A program made the translations under genes and the position numbers. A stretch of DNA of 64,000 nt from Asterias rubens (taxonomy: Eukaryota; Echinodermata; Asteroidea; Forcipulatida; Asteriidae). Location of the stretch: NCBI RefSeq assembly GCF_902459465.1, contig NC_047066.1:18045047-18109046 (forward strand), given 5' to 3'. Of this stretch, positions 12,001 to 21,136 are shown one piece after another (positions within the stretch are counted from its first letter, which is position 1; every line of letters begins with the position of its first letter). The notes under the pieces are model-generated. The model had not been told where the DNA came from. It was given only the letters and a program-made list of their open reading frames with translations, and made no database searches.

Positions 12001-13949
12001 TGGCATTCTTATATGAGCAGTTTAACTCAATATTATTGCAATATGAAAAGGAAAACTAGAATTATTTTTCATTGTTACTCGTGTTAAATTTGGCCACAAG
12101 AATAAAATAAACTTGTATTCTTAATTAATTCATTGACTTGATAAGTTTCAATTAGCAAATCTCACAAGAGGAAGTGATAAAACTAGAGTAACCATCCTTC
12201 TATGCCATATTGCTAAATAGCCTCTTTGAGGTATGGGGGACGTGATAGGAGTGTACTGTTTGGTTTGGGTAATTTACCAAAACCTTATAGTGTTGTAGTA
12301 TTTATTGTGTCGCCATATCTAAAAATGGCTTATTGAAAAGTCCATTTCATTTTGTAAACTATGAACAAAAACTACTGAAGCTTTTATTATTTGTTTACAT
12401 TTTATTGTTATTTGTTATTTGCATATTAAGCACTTTATAATATCAGTACTTTCCCTAGTTCTGTGAAAAAAAAATCACTCGGGTTGGTTTGAACCCACGA
12501 TCTTTGCATTGCTAGAGCAGATGTCTTACCACTAGACCACTGAGTTAGCCCAGTGGCTAGAGGCAATTCGAATCCTTTTATTAGCAGCTGGTACTAGCTT
12601 TACTAGGCCCAGGTGTAAACTGTGTTTTCTGAATTATCTTTGCAGTTTTGTCATTAACCAACCGGACGGTAGCCCCACAGAGCAAGTATGCAGAGCTACT
12701 GGCTGTCATTGAAGACATGGGACGAGACATTAGACCAACATACTCTGGGAGCAGAACAGCCACAGAACGTCTTAAAAGAGGTAAAGATTGATCAATAGAC
12801 CCGAAATATGCTAAGTACATTCATGCATGCGTACAGACCCTTTTGGTTTGCAAACGCCATGGAGATGTGCACTAAGCAGTCACACAATCACTTTTGCGGA
12901 GATGCAGCCATTAGTCAATGTGCAATTTACATACTTCATGGGAAGGGTCTATTGGATGGACAGGACATATTATGAAAAAAATGCAGTCAGTCAATGAAGA
13001 CAAGTTCAGGGTTTGCCGTAATTTTGTAAAGTTACTAACCAGTGGAACAATAAACTTGTCATTTTGCTAGTCTGCCAGCTGTTAAAAACCCTTATAGCTC
13101 ATTCGTGTTTGTTATATTTCCTTAAAGGCACTGGACACTATTGGTAGTTACTCAAAATAATTGTTAGCATAAAAACTTGTAACAAGCAATGGAGAGCTGT
13201 CGATAGTATAAAACATTGTAAGAAGCGACACCCTCTGAAGTAACGTAGTTTTTGAGAAACGAGAAAAGAGAAGGGTGTTTTTGCTTTCATGATTCTCCTG
13301 TAACTTCGATGACCATCATTGAGTCCAAGTTTTCACAGATTTGTTATATAATGGTGATCATAATCTCAGAATTCAGCGGTTAGCAGAGCCATGAAATTGG
13401 GCCATGACTGCTGAAGTTATGTCAAATTTGTCCCCAAATTACAACTACTGTGTTTATGCTTCCAAAATGATATCAACAACTGATACAAAAGTTTGGATTG
13501 ATTTTCATAATGTTTATATATATATATATATTTTTTTTTTCAGGGGGGGGGGGTTGAACAAAGTATTTACTAGAGTGGGATTTGAACCAGCGGCCTCCGG
13601 ATTAACAGGCCGGCGCCCTACCAACTGAGCTATCTAGCCCATATGTTGGCGATGTCCCTATTTTGCCAATATCTTTGATTGGGGGTGCCAGTCAGAAGCC
13701 ATACAACCGTTAACTGCCATGTAGCCAGGGATCACACCCAAATTACGATACAACCTGGGAAGCGGCAGCCAGGGGATGCGACTTTTTGTTTCAGATATCA
13801 ATATAAACCACAAGGGAAACTGACTGGGTAAAATTTTAAATTGTTAATATTTTTATAACGCTGATTGTTTTCTCTCTCTAGGTATTGTCCACGCACGAGC
13901 CCTAGTCAGAGAATGCCTTGCTGAGACGGAGCGGAGTGCAAGATCATGA
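6095..13949 (+). CDS. CDK2AP1: CDK2-associated protein 1/2 homologue (DOC1 family), 126 residues, four exons
   Basis: DOC1-family protein, known as a CDK2 partner and a small NuRD chromatin-remodelling subunit. Coding exons are 6095-6128, 10911-11054, 12646-12780 and 13882-13949. All introns are GT-AG and all junctions are phase 1. The C-terminal two thirds is nearly invariant with human CDK2AP1/2: [34 protein letters not shown], then the terminal [17 protein letters not shown]. The middle is Ser/Met/Asn-rich and poorly conserved, as in the family. The first exon ([11 protein letters not shown]) is the least certain part. It is supported by its phase and by the total of 126 residues, equal to human CDK2AP2. 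The single gene predates the CDK2AP1/CDK2AP2 split, so either symbol is only approximate. Intron 1 (4.8 kb) contains a complete THAP gene. Confidence 0.88.
6640..9227 (+). CDS. THAP-type zinc-finger protein, 261 residues, four exons, nested in CDK2AP intron 1
   Basis: Predicted nuclear DNA-binding protein. Coding exons are 6640-6886, 7399-7487, 8461-8544 and 8862-9227 (stop TGA at 9225), all with GT-AG borders and agreeing phases. Met1 is placed just before the finger, as is usual for THAP proteins. The C2CH ligands are visible: C6-x3-C10 (or C5), then C65-x2-H68 followed by Phe. Trp33/Trp36 and the Pro of YNFP match conserved THAP positions. [10 protein letters not shown] after the first junction may stand in for the AVPTIF box. 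Residues 141-261 are low-complexity and charged: a Ser/Lys segment with SAKKSKTED, an acidic run [15 protein letters not shown], and a basic KMRRKS. I cannot assign it to a numbered THAP family. No transposase-like catalytic domain is present, so it is a host-type THAP factor rather than a P element. Confidence 0.8.
6946..7104. mobile_element. Short foldback MITE with GCCACCACTTTTT arms (family J)
   Basis: The arms tcctgccaccacttttt and aaaaagtggtggcagga are inverted around an AT-rich loop. Related copies lie at 19780-19909 and 53525-53650. It sits in THAP intron 1. Confidence 0.65.
7541..8164. repeat. About 620-bp foldback (inverted-repeat) element
   Basis: The left end ggtcctactaaaagccgac is the inverse of the right end gtcggcttttagtaggacc. 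Most of the roughly 280-bp arms pair, including gccatcttggctta / taagccaagatggc and the ttccattaaatttatgtttatat stretch. The loop near 7800-7860 is also partly palindromic. It lies in THAP intron 2, which is also CDK2AP intron 1. It is a foldback-type DNA element. Confidence 0.8.
9222..9296 (+). repeat. 25-bp tandem triplication at the THAP stop codon
   Basis: Three copies of cagtgactgtttcatgacg plus atattt run head to tail. The first begins with the last sense codon CAG and the TGA stop, so each copy carries a stop in the same register. Copy 2 differs by one base (cacgacg). Confidence 0.85.
9297..10718. other. THAP 3' flank and CDK2AP intron 1, dispersed repeat fragments
   Basis: No coding exon is recognised. 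Two fragments (about 9460-9600 and 10430-10530) resemble the caggcctg-bounded element at 11588-11752 and its copy at 56705-56852: all carry ttggtgcccctt or its complement aaggggcaccaag. The THAP poly(A) site probably lies here but no AATAAA is convincing. Confidence 0.4.
10719..10867. mobile_element. Palindromic MITE with GGGGTCGATTTCAC termini (family L)
   Basis: The near-perfect terminal inverted repeats ggggtcgatttcacaaagag and ctctttgtgaaatctacccc enclose repeated gtcctaacttaggac units. The element ends 43 bp before CDK2AP exon 2. Flanking bases (T on both sides) suggest a 1-2 bp target duplication. Confidence 0.8.
11150..11534. mobile_element. TTAA MITE, family A (Kolobok/T2-like)
   Basis: Bounded by TTAA on both sides. 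Terminal repeats are ttaaagacactggacactat and atagtgtccactgcctttaa. The internal hairpin around gagacctcaaaatctaaatc is typical of the family. Confidence 0.85.
11588..11752. repeat. Dispersed element with caggcctg ends
   Basis: Begins caggcctgtatgcttcat and ends gaagtatcaggcctg; the ends are short inverted repeats. A related copy lies at 56705-56852 and partial inverse copies lie at 9460-9600. Confidence 0.55.
11778..11936. mobile_element. Foldback MITE with caataggagactttc arms (family I)
   Basis: The arms caataggagactttc and gaaagtctcccattg lie outside a second paired block (ggcagcagacataccgggtaa with ttacccggtaagtctgctgcc). The whole about 159-bp unit can fold into one hairpin. Confidence 0.7.
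12440..12560 (-). mobile_element. tRNA-derived SINE, family 3, minus strand
   Basis: On - it reads an A-box region (ctcagtggtctagtggtaag) and a B box (gtgggttcaaacc), followed by a tail with ttctgtgaaa. Copies lie at 16873-17150. The tRNA-like cloverleaf is incomplete, so it is not a functional tRNA. Confidence 0.65.
13122..13355. mobile_element. TTAA MITE, family A, truncated on the right
   Basis: Starts ttaaaggcactggacactat and follows the family for about 230 bp, then is lost before its right end. It is followed at 13370-13405 by a terminal piece of the GGGCC family (agcagagccatgaaattggg). Confidence 0.7.
13538..13835 (-). mobile_element. tRNA-derived SINE, family 2, minus strand
   Basis: On - it reads tagctcagttggtag (A box), then ggttcaaatccc (B box), then the family tail tttacccagtcagtttccc, with a 5' extension (caaagatattggcaaaatag) shared with the copy at 37300-37595. 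It sits directly upstream of the last CDK2AP exon. Confidence 0.75.
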
Positions 13950-15720
13950 TGTACACATCTCTAACCATGTCAACTGTAATATACAACCCTTCCTGGACAT
14001 GTTTTTAAGAACATTTATGGTCACAGTATTTTTTTATGACCGTTACGAGTAAAACTACTCTTTGTTGAAACAATCTGTCTTTATAGTTTCTTTGGATGGA
14101 AATGTATAGCTCTGTGAAAGCTGGCCGGATAAACTTTTGATGTTACTGCGCTGTGAGAGAGTTAGTATGTAAAAGAATAAGATCTCAAAGACGAGTGGAA
14201 AACTACAATAGAAAACATTAATGGTAATCATCCATTTTTGGTAGGCACTATACTAGAGTAGCGTCGGGCTGCCCGAGGGCTTTTCTACCTGTCATGCGCA
14301 TTTCCCATGTGCTTGATTACTCGCGTGCGCACTTGGTAAATAGCACCTGGCACGTGATGATGAATGGGCCAGTAAGAACTCAAACTCGATCATGAATATG
14401 TCTGAGGTATAGTAATATTAGTTATAACTTGAAAGTGCAAATGGTATACTGAAAAACAGCTAGTCTTTGCACAAGCTTGGAAAGAGATATACATGTATTG
14501 CTTTCTGTTGTCCATACAGCGCATGTGAAAACAAATCTATCAAAATTTGAATTTGCATACTCAACGGCTGAACATAGGAAAATGTCTTCAATACAAATTT
14601 TCATTTACGGCACAGAAAATATCAATGGAGTTATTGATCAGTCCGCATTGATAGTTCAAGTTTGCCGGAAGATAAAGTGTTATTTCACCAAAGTTTGTTA
14701 TGGTTTACAAGATCATCTAAAAAGGTCTTGCATTTGCAATATGGTGTCTGTTAAAGAAACATAAAAGTTCTATCGAGGCAATAGCATTAACCGTTTCCTG
14801 TAACATTTGCCATTGAGTAGACCAGCAATTTGAAATCATGAAACTTCACAGGTAGTGAAGGGTGTTTAATAGTTTAAAGGCACTGGACACTATTGTTATT
14901 GGCAATTACTCAAACTAATTGTTAGCATAAAAACTTACTTGGTAACAAGCAACGGAGAGCTGTCGATAGTATAAAACATTGTGAGGAACTGCACCCTCTG
15001 AAGTAATGTAGTTTTTGAGAAAGAAGTAATTTTCCACTATACTATTTGAATTGGCTTTGAGACCTCGAACTAGATTTTGAGATTCCAAAATCAAGATCAA
15101 ATTTTCACAGGTTTATTTTGTGCATATGTTGAGATACACCCAGTGAGAAGACTGGTCTTTGACATTTACCAAAGGTGTCCAGTGTCTTTAAACAATAAGA
15201 TCAATGCATTCCTGACATGACATTGCTGGCTTGTATTTAATGCATCTACTGTGTAAAACCATGTGGAAGATGTTAACTGGTTAAACAGTACGAGGGTTAA
15301 ACATGTTTGTACAGTAAGTTTATTAAAACTGTAAACCCCTAGCTAGGACTGTATGTTAGATATCATAACAACCTTTCGGATTAATCAGCCAGTGTAGGAA
15401 TGTATAGGTAAACAAATCATCTACACAAATATTACAAAATTAAAAATTTTGAACTAAGGAGTTTATCGGTGAAACACCGCTGTATGTAAATTCAATTTCC
15501 TTCTGTGAATGACAAATATGTTGAGATTTTAACAGTTCAAGATGTCCAATAATGTAAAGATTCTAAATCAAGAGTCTTTGGACTAGCTTGCTAGCTAAAC
15601 TTATAAAAAACATTCAAATGCATGAAGGAATCACTCGGCAAAAATATTGTTTTACATATTTTTATGTCTGCGATAAAAGCGTAATAAGTTCACTTTTATT
15701 TATGTGAGACAGTCAATAAA
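13950..15720 (+). other. Probable CDK2AP 3' untranslated region
   Basis: No coding sequence is recognised after the CDK2AP stop. AATAAA at 15715-15720 is the best poly(A) signal on +. The MITE at 14874-15191 would be part of the transcript. Inferred. Confidence 0.4.
14874..15191. mobile_element. TTAA MITE, family A, internally deleted
   Basis: TTAA-bounded, with termini ttaaaggcactggacac and gtgtccagtgtctttaa. At about 318 bp it is shorter than the usual 380 bp. Confidence 0.8.
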
Positions 15721-15776
15721 GAAATTGAAATATTACACACATGACTTAATTTCATTAATTTTATTGTCTGTTTATT
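15715..15776. promoter_or_regulatory. Convergent poly(A) signals of CDK2AP and MTRFR
   Basis: AATAAA on + at 15715-15720 and TTTATT (AATAAA on -) at 15760-15765 and 15771-15776 lie within 62 bp. This fits two genes ending tail to tail. Sequence seen, use inferred. Confidence 0.45.
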
Positions 15777-15938
15777 GCATAATATTAGTAATAAAATGAT
15801 GAGGGATATAGGATGTGATAGTAGAACAACATTGATAAAATGTCTGTAAACATTTTTAAAAAGAACTTGAATGTTTTTTGCACTTCATATTTTCTGGTCA
15901 AACTTAAAATATATCTGGAAAACACTTAAGGAAGATCT

Positions 15939-17751
15939 TCAAAATTTATTTTCCTCATCTGTCTTGTTTAACTTTTCCTTCATCATCTTAAGTCTCTTCA
16001 GCTTCACTTTTGTGCGTCGTGTCTTCTCGCTCATCTTCTTTTGGTGTGCTTTTTTCTGCTTGTAGAGGGCGCTGTTCTCACCGTTGTAAAGCACATCCAG
16101 TCTTTCCCGCATCAGCACTCTGGCGATTTTTTGGTTTTCAACAACAGATCGTGTCTGATGACACTGTTGAGGAAACAGAAAGTTTTTTCATAAGTTAACA
16201 AAACCGTAAATAAATACAGCGTAGCAAGTGAATGACAGACACTAGACCAAAAAGACTTTAGGAAAAAGTGCAGGCATGCACTGCATTTTTGTTGATTGCC
16301 TTATTATTTATGGATAACAATCGGCCCTCCTATGATAGGCTACCCCTCACTTAATAATTCATACAATATTATTGTATGAATTATTAAGTGAGGGGTAGCC
16401 TATTCAAATTGAATACATTACTTTAAATCCCCTTCAATTAAGAGATTAAGATTAAGACACATTTGGACAAAAAAAAGGATGCCAATCAATCTCCCTCAAT
16501 ATAGTGTTCAAGAAAGAGAAGGCCTCATTGGTTTCACTGTCTGCCTTGTTTTACACAAAGGAAACTTAGAAATAGATTTCAACATATTACATGTATCTAG
16601 GGTTAACCTTTATTACTTTTGGTTTTTATCCTTACACCAATGTGTATTAGGCACTGTGTATAGACGATGTGACCTATGTTTACATTCAAACCGCCCTCTG
16701 TTGAAAAAACACTGTATACATGTACGTCATGTTTCGCCGGGCAAAAAGACACGTAGTCATGGTAAGATTGCATACACTTTCTAGCTGGCTGCGAAAACAC
16801 AAAGGTTTTGCCCGGCGGTATGTGCGCGAATCATGTTATGGTTTTCGTGTGAGGTCAGAGGTCACATCGTCTATACTCTGTACTTTCCCAAGTTCTGTGA
16901 AAAAATCTACAGGCAAAGCACTCGCTCGGATTCAAACCAACAACCTCTTCATTTCTATTTAGTTGTTGCTGTACCTGCTGCTAAGGATTCGAACTGCTAG
17001 CCATCCATCTAGCTCAGTGGTCTTGTGGTAAGACATCTGCTCTAGCAATTCAAAGGTTATGGGTTCGAATTCCACACAAATGATATGCCTGTGGATTTTT
17101 TCATAGAACAGAGTACAGCGCTTATTACAAATCGGTGTACGGGTAAAAACTAAAAACTATATTCTTTATCCTTGATGCAAAATCGAAATGTACCTTTAGA
17201 GTGATACCTGTGGGTAAGTGTTTAAGCACCACACAGTTACTGGTCTTGTTGGTAGCCTGTCCCCCCGGTCCCGATCCTCGAACAAACATCTCATCCAAGT
17301 CCTCCTCGTTCAGTTCAGGAAGTTGTTGCATCCGCTTCATTCTGTCCTTGTCTCTGGTTGTTGTTGTTGATCCTGCAGCCACAGATCCGGCAGTTAACGT
17401 CACCCTTGGTATTCGCAAAAACCGGTTGCTATCCAGAGTTTTTGCGATGCTTTGCAAAGACGTAGAAAATGATCCATAGCCACTAACCACTTTTATAGTT
17501 GAAAGGGACTTTCCTTTTCTCAAATTATTCAGTAGAGTGGATTTGAGAATCTTTGAATCCATGCAGTAATGTAGAGATGTCGATTTGTACTTTAAGTCTG
17601 ATGCATTTGTTGTACAGGAATGGTAGGCTTTACTGGACAACACCAAGCTCCAATTTGAGCGATGGTTTGGGGGCATTAAGTGAAGTCTTGATGTAACACT
17701 AACTCCAACTCTTGGCACCAACATTGAACATCTAATGCAAGCCATGGCCAA
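15939..17751 (-). CDS. MTRFR: Mitochondrial translation release factor in rescue (MTRFR/C12orf65), 260 residues, two exons
   Basis: Class-I release-factor-like peptidyl-tRNA hydrolase, known to free nascent chains from split mitochondrial large subunits. Exons on - are 17751-17194 (186 codons) and 16163-15939 (stop at 15941-15939). The junction is phase 0, giving TLK then CHQTRSV. The GGQ catalytic loop is intact ([21 protein letters not shown]) and is followed by the basic helical tail ([20 protein letters not shown]), known in the family to contact the ribosome. Human MTRFR has 166 residues. Here about 145 residues precede the domain, Ser/Arg/Leu-rich and fitting a mitochondrial presequence plus a long spacer. 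Met at 17751 is the first in frame. The gene is head to head with MPHOSPH9 and tail to tail with CDK2AP. Confidence 0.94.
16335..16403. repeat. 69-bp perfect palindrome in the MTRFR intron
   Basis: Arms of 34 bp (ataggctacccctcacttaa and onwards) pair with no mismatch around a single central T at 16369. Confidence 0.9.
16873..17150. mobile_element. Inverted pair of tRNA-derived SINEs, family 3
   Basis: The minus-strand copy (about 16873-17000) and plus-strand copy (about 17000-17150) meet head to head. The plus copy shows agctcagtggtcttgtggta (A box) and gggttcgaattcc (B box), then the tail gtggattttttcatagaaca. It lies within the MTRFR intron. Confidence 0.7.
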
Positions 17752-18000
17752 GTGACACCTGTTTTCTGTTGTCGCTTTACAAGGAAATAGCAGACTCTGC
17801 TAGATGCTCCAAATGTGACAACACTGCACTTGTTCATCAGTCGAATCCATAACTGATGTCACTAGTGAAAAGACAAAATTACACAAACTGGTGAGGTTTG
17901 AGATAAGCTCATCCAAAATTATAGGCCCCCAAGTGTATCCAAAACATATATATACATGTACGTAGTTCTCTTCCGACACACAGCTAGGCACCAGGTACTC

Positions 18001-18070
18001 CTAGAACTACAATGTATGAGGTTGGTTCCGCTATTGTTTAGCGGAACGAACCTTATACATGTAGTTCTAG
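18001..18070. repeat. Hairpin in the MTRFR-MPHOSPH9 interval
   Basis: The arms start ctagaactac and end gtagttctag. They pair over about 32 bp with a small loop (ttgttt) and a few mismatches. A short direct repeat (taggcacca) flanks it at 17980 and 18075. Confidence 0.75.
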
Positions 18071-18087
18071 AAGTAGGCACCAGGGTA

Positions 18088-18142
18088 GTTGCGATAACAT
18101 AACCCTCCTCCCAGCAGCGGGAGGAGGGTTACGTTATCGCAA
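18088..18142. repeat. GC-rich hairpin, gttgcgataac arms
   Basis: The arms gttgcgataacataaccctc and gagggttacgttatcgcaa meet around agcagc. Similar half-motifs (ttgcgat, ctcctcccg, atcgcaac) recur at 18226-18273. Confidence 0.75.
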
Positions 18143-18152
18143 TTAGCACTAG

Positions 18153-18334
18153 GGGTGCGTTTTGGTGGTTGTTTTGGGCTGAATTGACATTCAAAGGTTA
18201 TCATTGGCCAATGTAGTTCTACTAGTTGCGATATCGCAAGTCTCCTCCCGACGGTGAAGCAGTTATCGCAACTATGGTCAATGATGAGTTGACCAAAACC
18301 TCAGATTGGAAATACGAGTGTTAAAACGCACCCC
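18153..18334. mobile_element. Small MITE with GGGGTGCGTTTT termini
   Basis: The outer inverted repeats ggggtgcgtttt and aaaacgcacccc enclose inner pairs tcattggcca/tggtcaatga and ttgcgat/atcgcaa. Its terminus matches that of the element at 26502-26936 (ggggtgcgtt). Confidence 0.65.
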
Positions 18335-19779
18335 AACCCAGTACAGTAGCTGGTAAGTTCAGTTGCTTAATCATATCTTAACCGTTCATTCTCTTGTCGT
18401 TTGGCAGGATGGAGGCGTGTTATGTTTATACCCTTAATTATACTATACTATAATTTCTTCTTAAAATATTTTAATTTTTAACACAAACACCAGTGTCTCG
18501 TCATATGAATCATGATATTGTTCGTTTAGGCATGGCTTGGTTTAGGATAGCCTCCATCAATAGGGCCAATACGCTGGACTTCTCAGAAGCGGACTTCACC
18601 ACGCCACACTGTATAATTTGACTTTTACCAACACCCATTTCGTAAACGATCCTTGTCTAAAATGTTTCAAGCTGAACTTTTTAGCTTTAATCTTTATGCT
18701 AAGTTATTTAAGACCCATACTCACTATAGTATTATTATTCACTGTCAATGTCATAGTAAGAAGATATTAATATGGTTATTGACTTGAGTTAATAAATAAA
18801 ATATAGTAACAATTAAAATAAAAAATATCTGAAGTTGAACTGAATAAATTATTCTGTCTTTTCAAGCCAAATCAGGATTTTAAATCTACCCAAAAACCTC
18901 TCCGGCCCTTGTAGAGGCCCAGCGAAGACTTACTTTATGCCTAAAACAATGCTGAATCTCCCTTACCAGAGACCTCAGAATCGTTTTTGTTTAGGATGAC
19001 TTCCCTCCCACTTTCTGCTTATGGGCGCAGACATCTTGGATTTGTGTGTGTGTTGTCGTACTTTACTCCAGTTTATTTTGTTGATTGCTGTAAGGCGTTT
19101 TCTGATTAGTCAAAAAGTCACATCTGTTGATATTTGGACCAATCGTGCTTCAGTTGACAGGGCTGTGTATACTCCTTGGTACTTGACTGCAGTAACAACA
19201 TTCCTTGCACGTTTGACTTCGACTTTCTGGCCTTACATCCAGTTACTGAAGATCCGGTCACTTTACAGATACAAACTGGACAGTGGTAGCCGGTGGTAAA
19301 TGTAGTCTAATAATTATTCGTGCTGTTTGAGTGTTTTTGCAAGAGATTGTACATGTTCCAGGTTAGGTAGCCAGGACAGTAGTTTTTTGTTTAACGAAAC
19401 AGAACATCGTGTGACCGGGCATGCACCAACCCAAGCCAAGCTAGCCATTGGCATGGCATAGGATGCTGCACACACACACACTCACTTTGTTTGTTGATTT
19501 CTCACCCACTCTCTCAGCTTAATCGATCAAACAGACAAGTCAGTCGGAGACAGATAGATTAGATGGTAATTTAGATATATCAGAGTCAGTCAGTGAGTGT
19601 TTCTGATCTTACTATGTGAAACCATCCATTGAGGTAGCTAGAAGTGAATGAATGAAACTGAATTGCAAATGCCATTGTTTTTAGTAGGTTTTACTTAGCT
19701 AATAGCTCCTTATTAAAAAAAAAAATTATTTTATAAGTCAGTGACTGCAAAGTGCAAAATTATCCCAAACATTGGAAAA

Positions 19780-19909
19780 GTTTGCGTATGGCGCCACCAC
19801 TTTTTCATTCGAAATAAAATAATATCTATAGTATCTAATTTACCTGATTGATATATCCCTTTTAGTTTTTGTAAAAATAAGTGAAAAAGTGGTGGCGCCA
19901 TACGGAAAG
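19780..19909. mobile_element. Foldback MITE with GCGCCACCACTTTTT arms (family J)
   Basis: The arms cgtatggcgccaccactttt and aaaagtggtggcgccatacg are perfectly paired. The 14-bp direct repeat ttatcccaaacatt lies on both sides (19760 and 19910) and may be a target duplication. Confidence 0.75.
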
Positions 19910-20083
19910 TTATCCCAAACATTTGCCGGATTAATCAAGGATATTATAACAAATTATTAGCTTTATGAATTTTATGGCCAATTGGCAGGGACACAAAGTG
20001 AAATCAACACTGACAACTTTCAATTCGGGAGCAATTTTCAAGTTTAGGTGCCCCTGCTTTTGTATGTTATGAAACGTAACCAC

Positions 20084-20457
20084 TTAAAGGCAGTGGACAC
20101 TATTGGTAATTGCTCAAAATAATTTTTAGCATAAAACCTTTCTTGGTGACGAGTAATGGGGAGAGGTTGATGGTATAAAACATTGTGAGAAACGGCTCCC
20201 TCTGAAGTGCCATAGTTTTCGAGAAAGGAGTAATTTTCCATGAATTTGATTTCGAGACCTCAGATTTAGAACTTGAGGTCTCAAAATCAACCATCTAAAC
20301 GCACACAACTTCGTGTGACATGGTGTTTTTTCTTTCATTATTATCTCGCAAGTTCGATGATCGATTGAGCTCAAGTTTTCACAGGTTTGTTATTTCATGC
20401 ATATGCAACTGTGAAGGCTAGTCTTTGACAATTACCAATAGTGTCCACTGTCTTTAA
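20084..20457. mobile_element. TTAA MITE, family A
   Basis: Bounded by TTAA. Termini are ttaaaggcagtggacactat and atagtgtccactgtctttaa. The right TTAA is shared with the next element. Confidence 0.88.
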
Positions 20458-20832
20458 AGGGAAGGTGCACGTTTGGTAATTACTCAAAACAAATATTAAC
20501 TTAAAAACTGACTTGGTAACGAGCATTGGAGAGCTGTTGATAGTATAAAACATTGTGGGAAATGACTTTCCTGAAGTAACGTAGTTTTTGAGAAAAGAGT
20601 TAATTTCTCACTAAAACAACTAAAGACTTCTAGCTTGAAGTCTTTTATTCTTATCTGAAAACACACAAACTTGTCCAACAAGGGTGTTTTTTCTTTCATC
20701 ATTTTCTCGCAACTTCGATGAACATTTGAGCTCGAATTTTCACAGGCTTGTTATTTTATGGTTAATATGATGGGATACACCAAGTGAGAAGACTGGTTTT
20801 TGACAATTACCAAACGTGTACATTCCCTTTAA
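20454..20832. mobile_element. TTAA MITE, family B
   Basis: Termini are ttaaagggaaggtgcacgtt and acgtgtacattccctttaa. It abuts family A copies on both sides through shared TTAA. A central hairpin pairs agacttctagc with gctt...agtct. Confidence 0.85.
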
Positions 20833-20940
20833 AGGCAGTGGACACTATTGGTAACTACTCAAAATAATTATAATCATAAAACCTTACTTGATTAAGAGTA
20901 ATGGGGAGAGGTTGATAGTATAAAACATTGTGAGAAACGA
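20829..20940. mobile_element. TTAA MITE, family A, left half only
   Basis: Starts ttaaaggcagtggacactat and stops after gtgagaaacga. At that point it joins a fragment (20941-21070) related to the element at 27476-27708, just before the MPHOSPH9 first coding exon. Confidence 0.7.
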
Positions 20941-21118
20941 CGTGTATTTCACATTCAACGCGCTTACAAAGTTCATCTTACAAAATGGCACGCGTGTCTC
21001 CTTGTGGTCATGTCACATTTGTGGATGCAGCATCACCAGTTCTTTAAAATATAACTCTATGCCTGCGTCAAACAGTTCAACATTTTTATTGTTTACAGAC
21101 TGTTCTATCATCAAAACC

Positions 21119-21136
21119 ATGACCAGTGAGAGATGA
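21119..21136 (+). promoter_or_regulatory. Five-codon upstream ORF overlapping the MPHOSPH9 start
   Basis: ATG ACC AGT GAG AGA TGA lies in the 5' leader after the splice acceptor at 21097-21098. Its TGA (21134-21136) overlaps the main ATG (21133-21135) as ATGA. This could allow termination-reinitiation control. Sequence seen, effect inferred. Confidence 0.5.

Larger units (their letters stand above)
17752..21098. other. MTRFR-MPHOSPH9 divergent interval
   Basis: Holds the promoters of both genes and, because MPHOSPH9 coding starts just after a 3' splice site, at least one non-coding MPHOSPH9 exon that I cannot place. A more CpG-containing stretch near 19000-19300 is a candidate. 18335-19779 shows no repeat I recognise. 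The hairpins and MITEs are listed separately. Confidence 0.45.
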
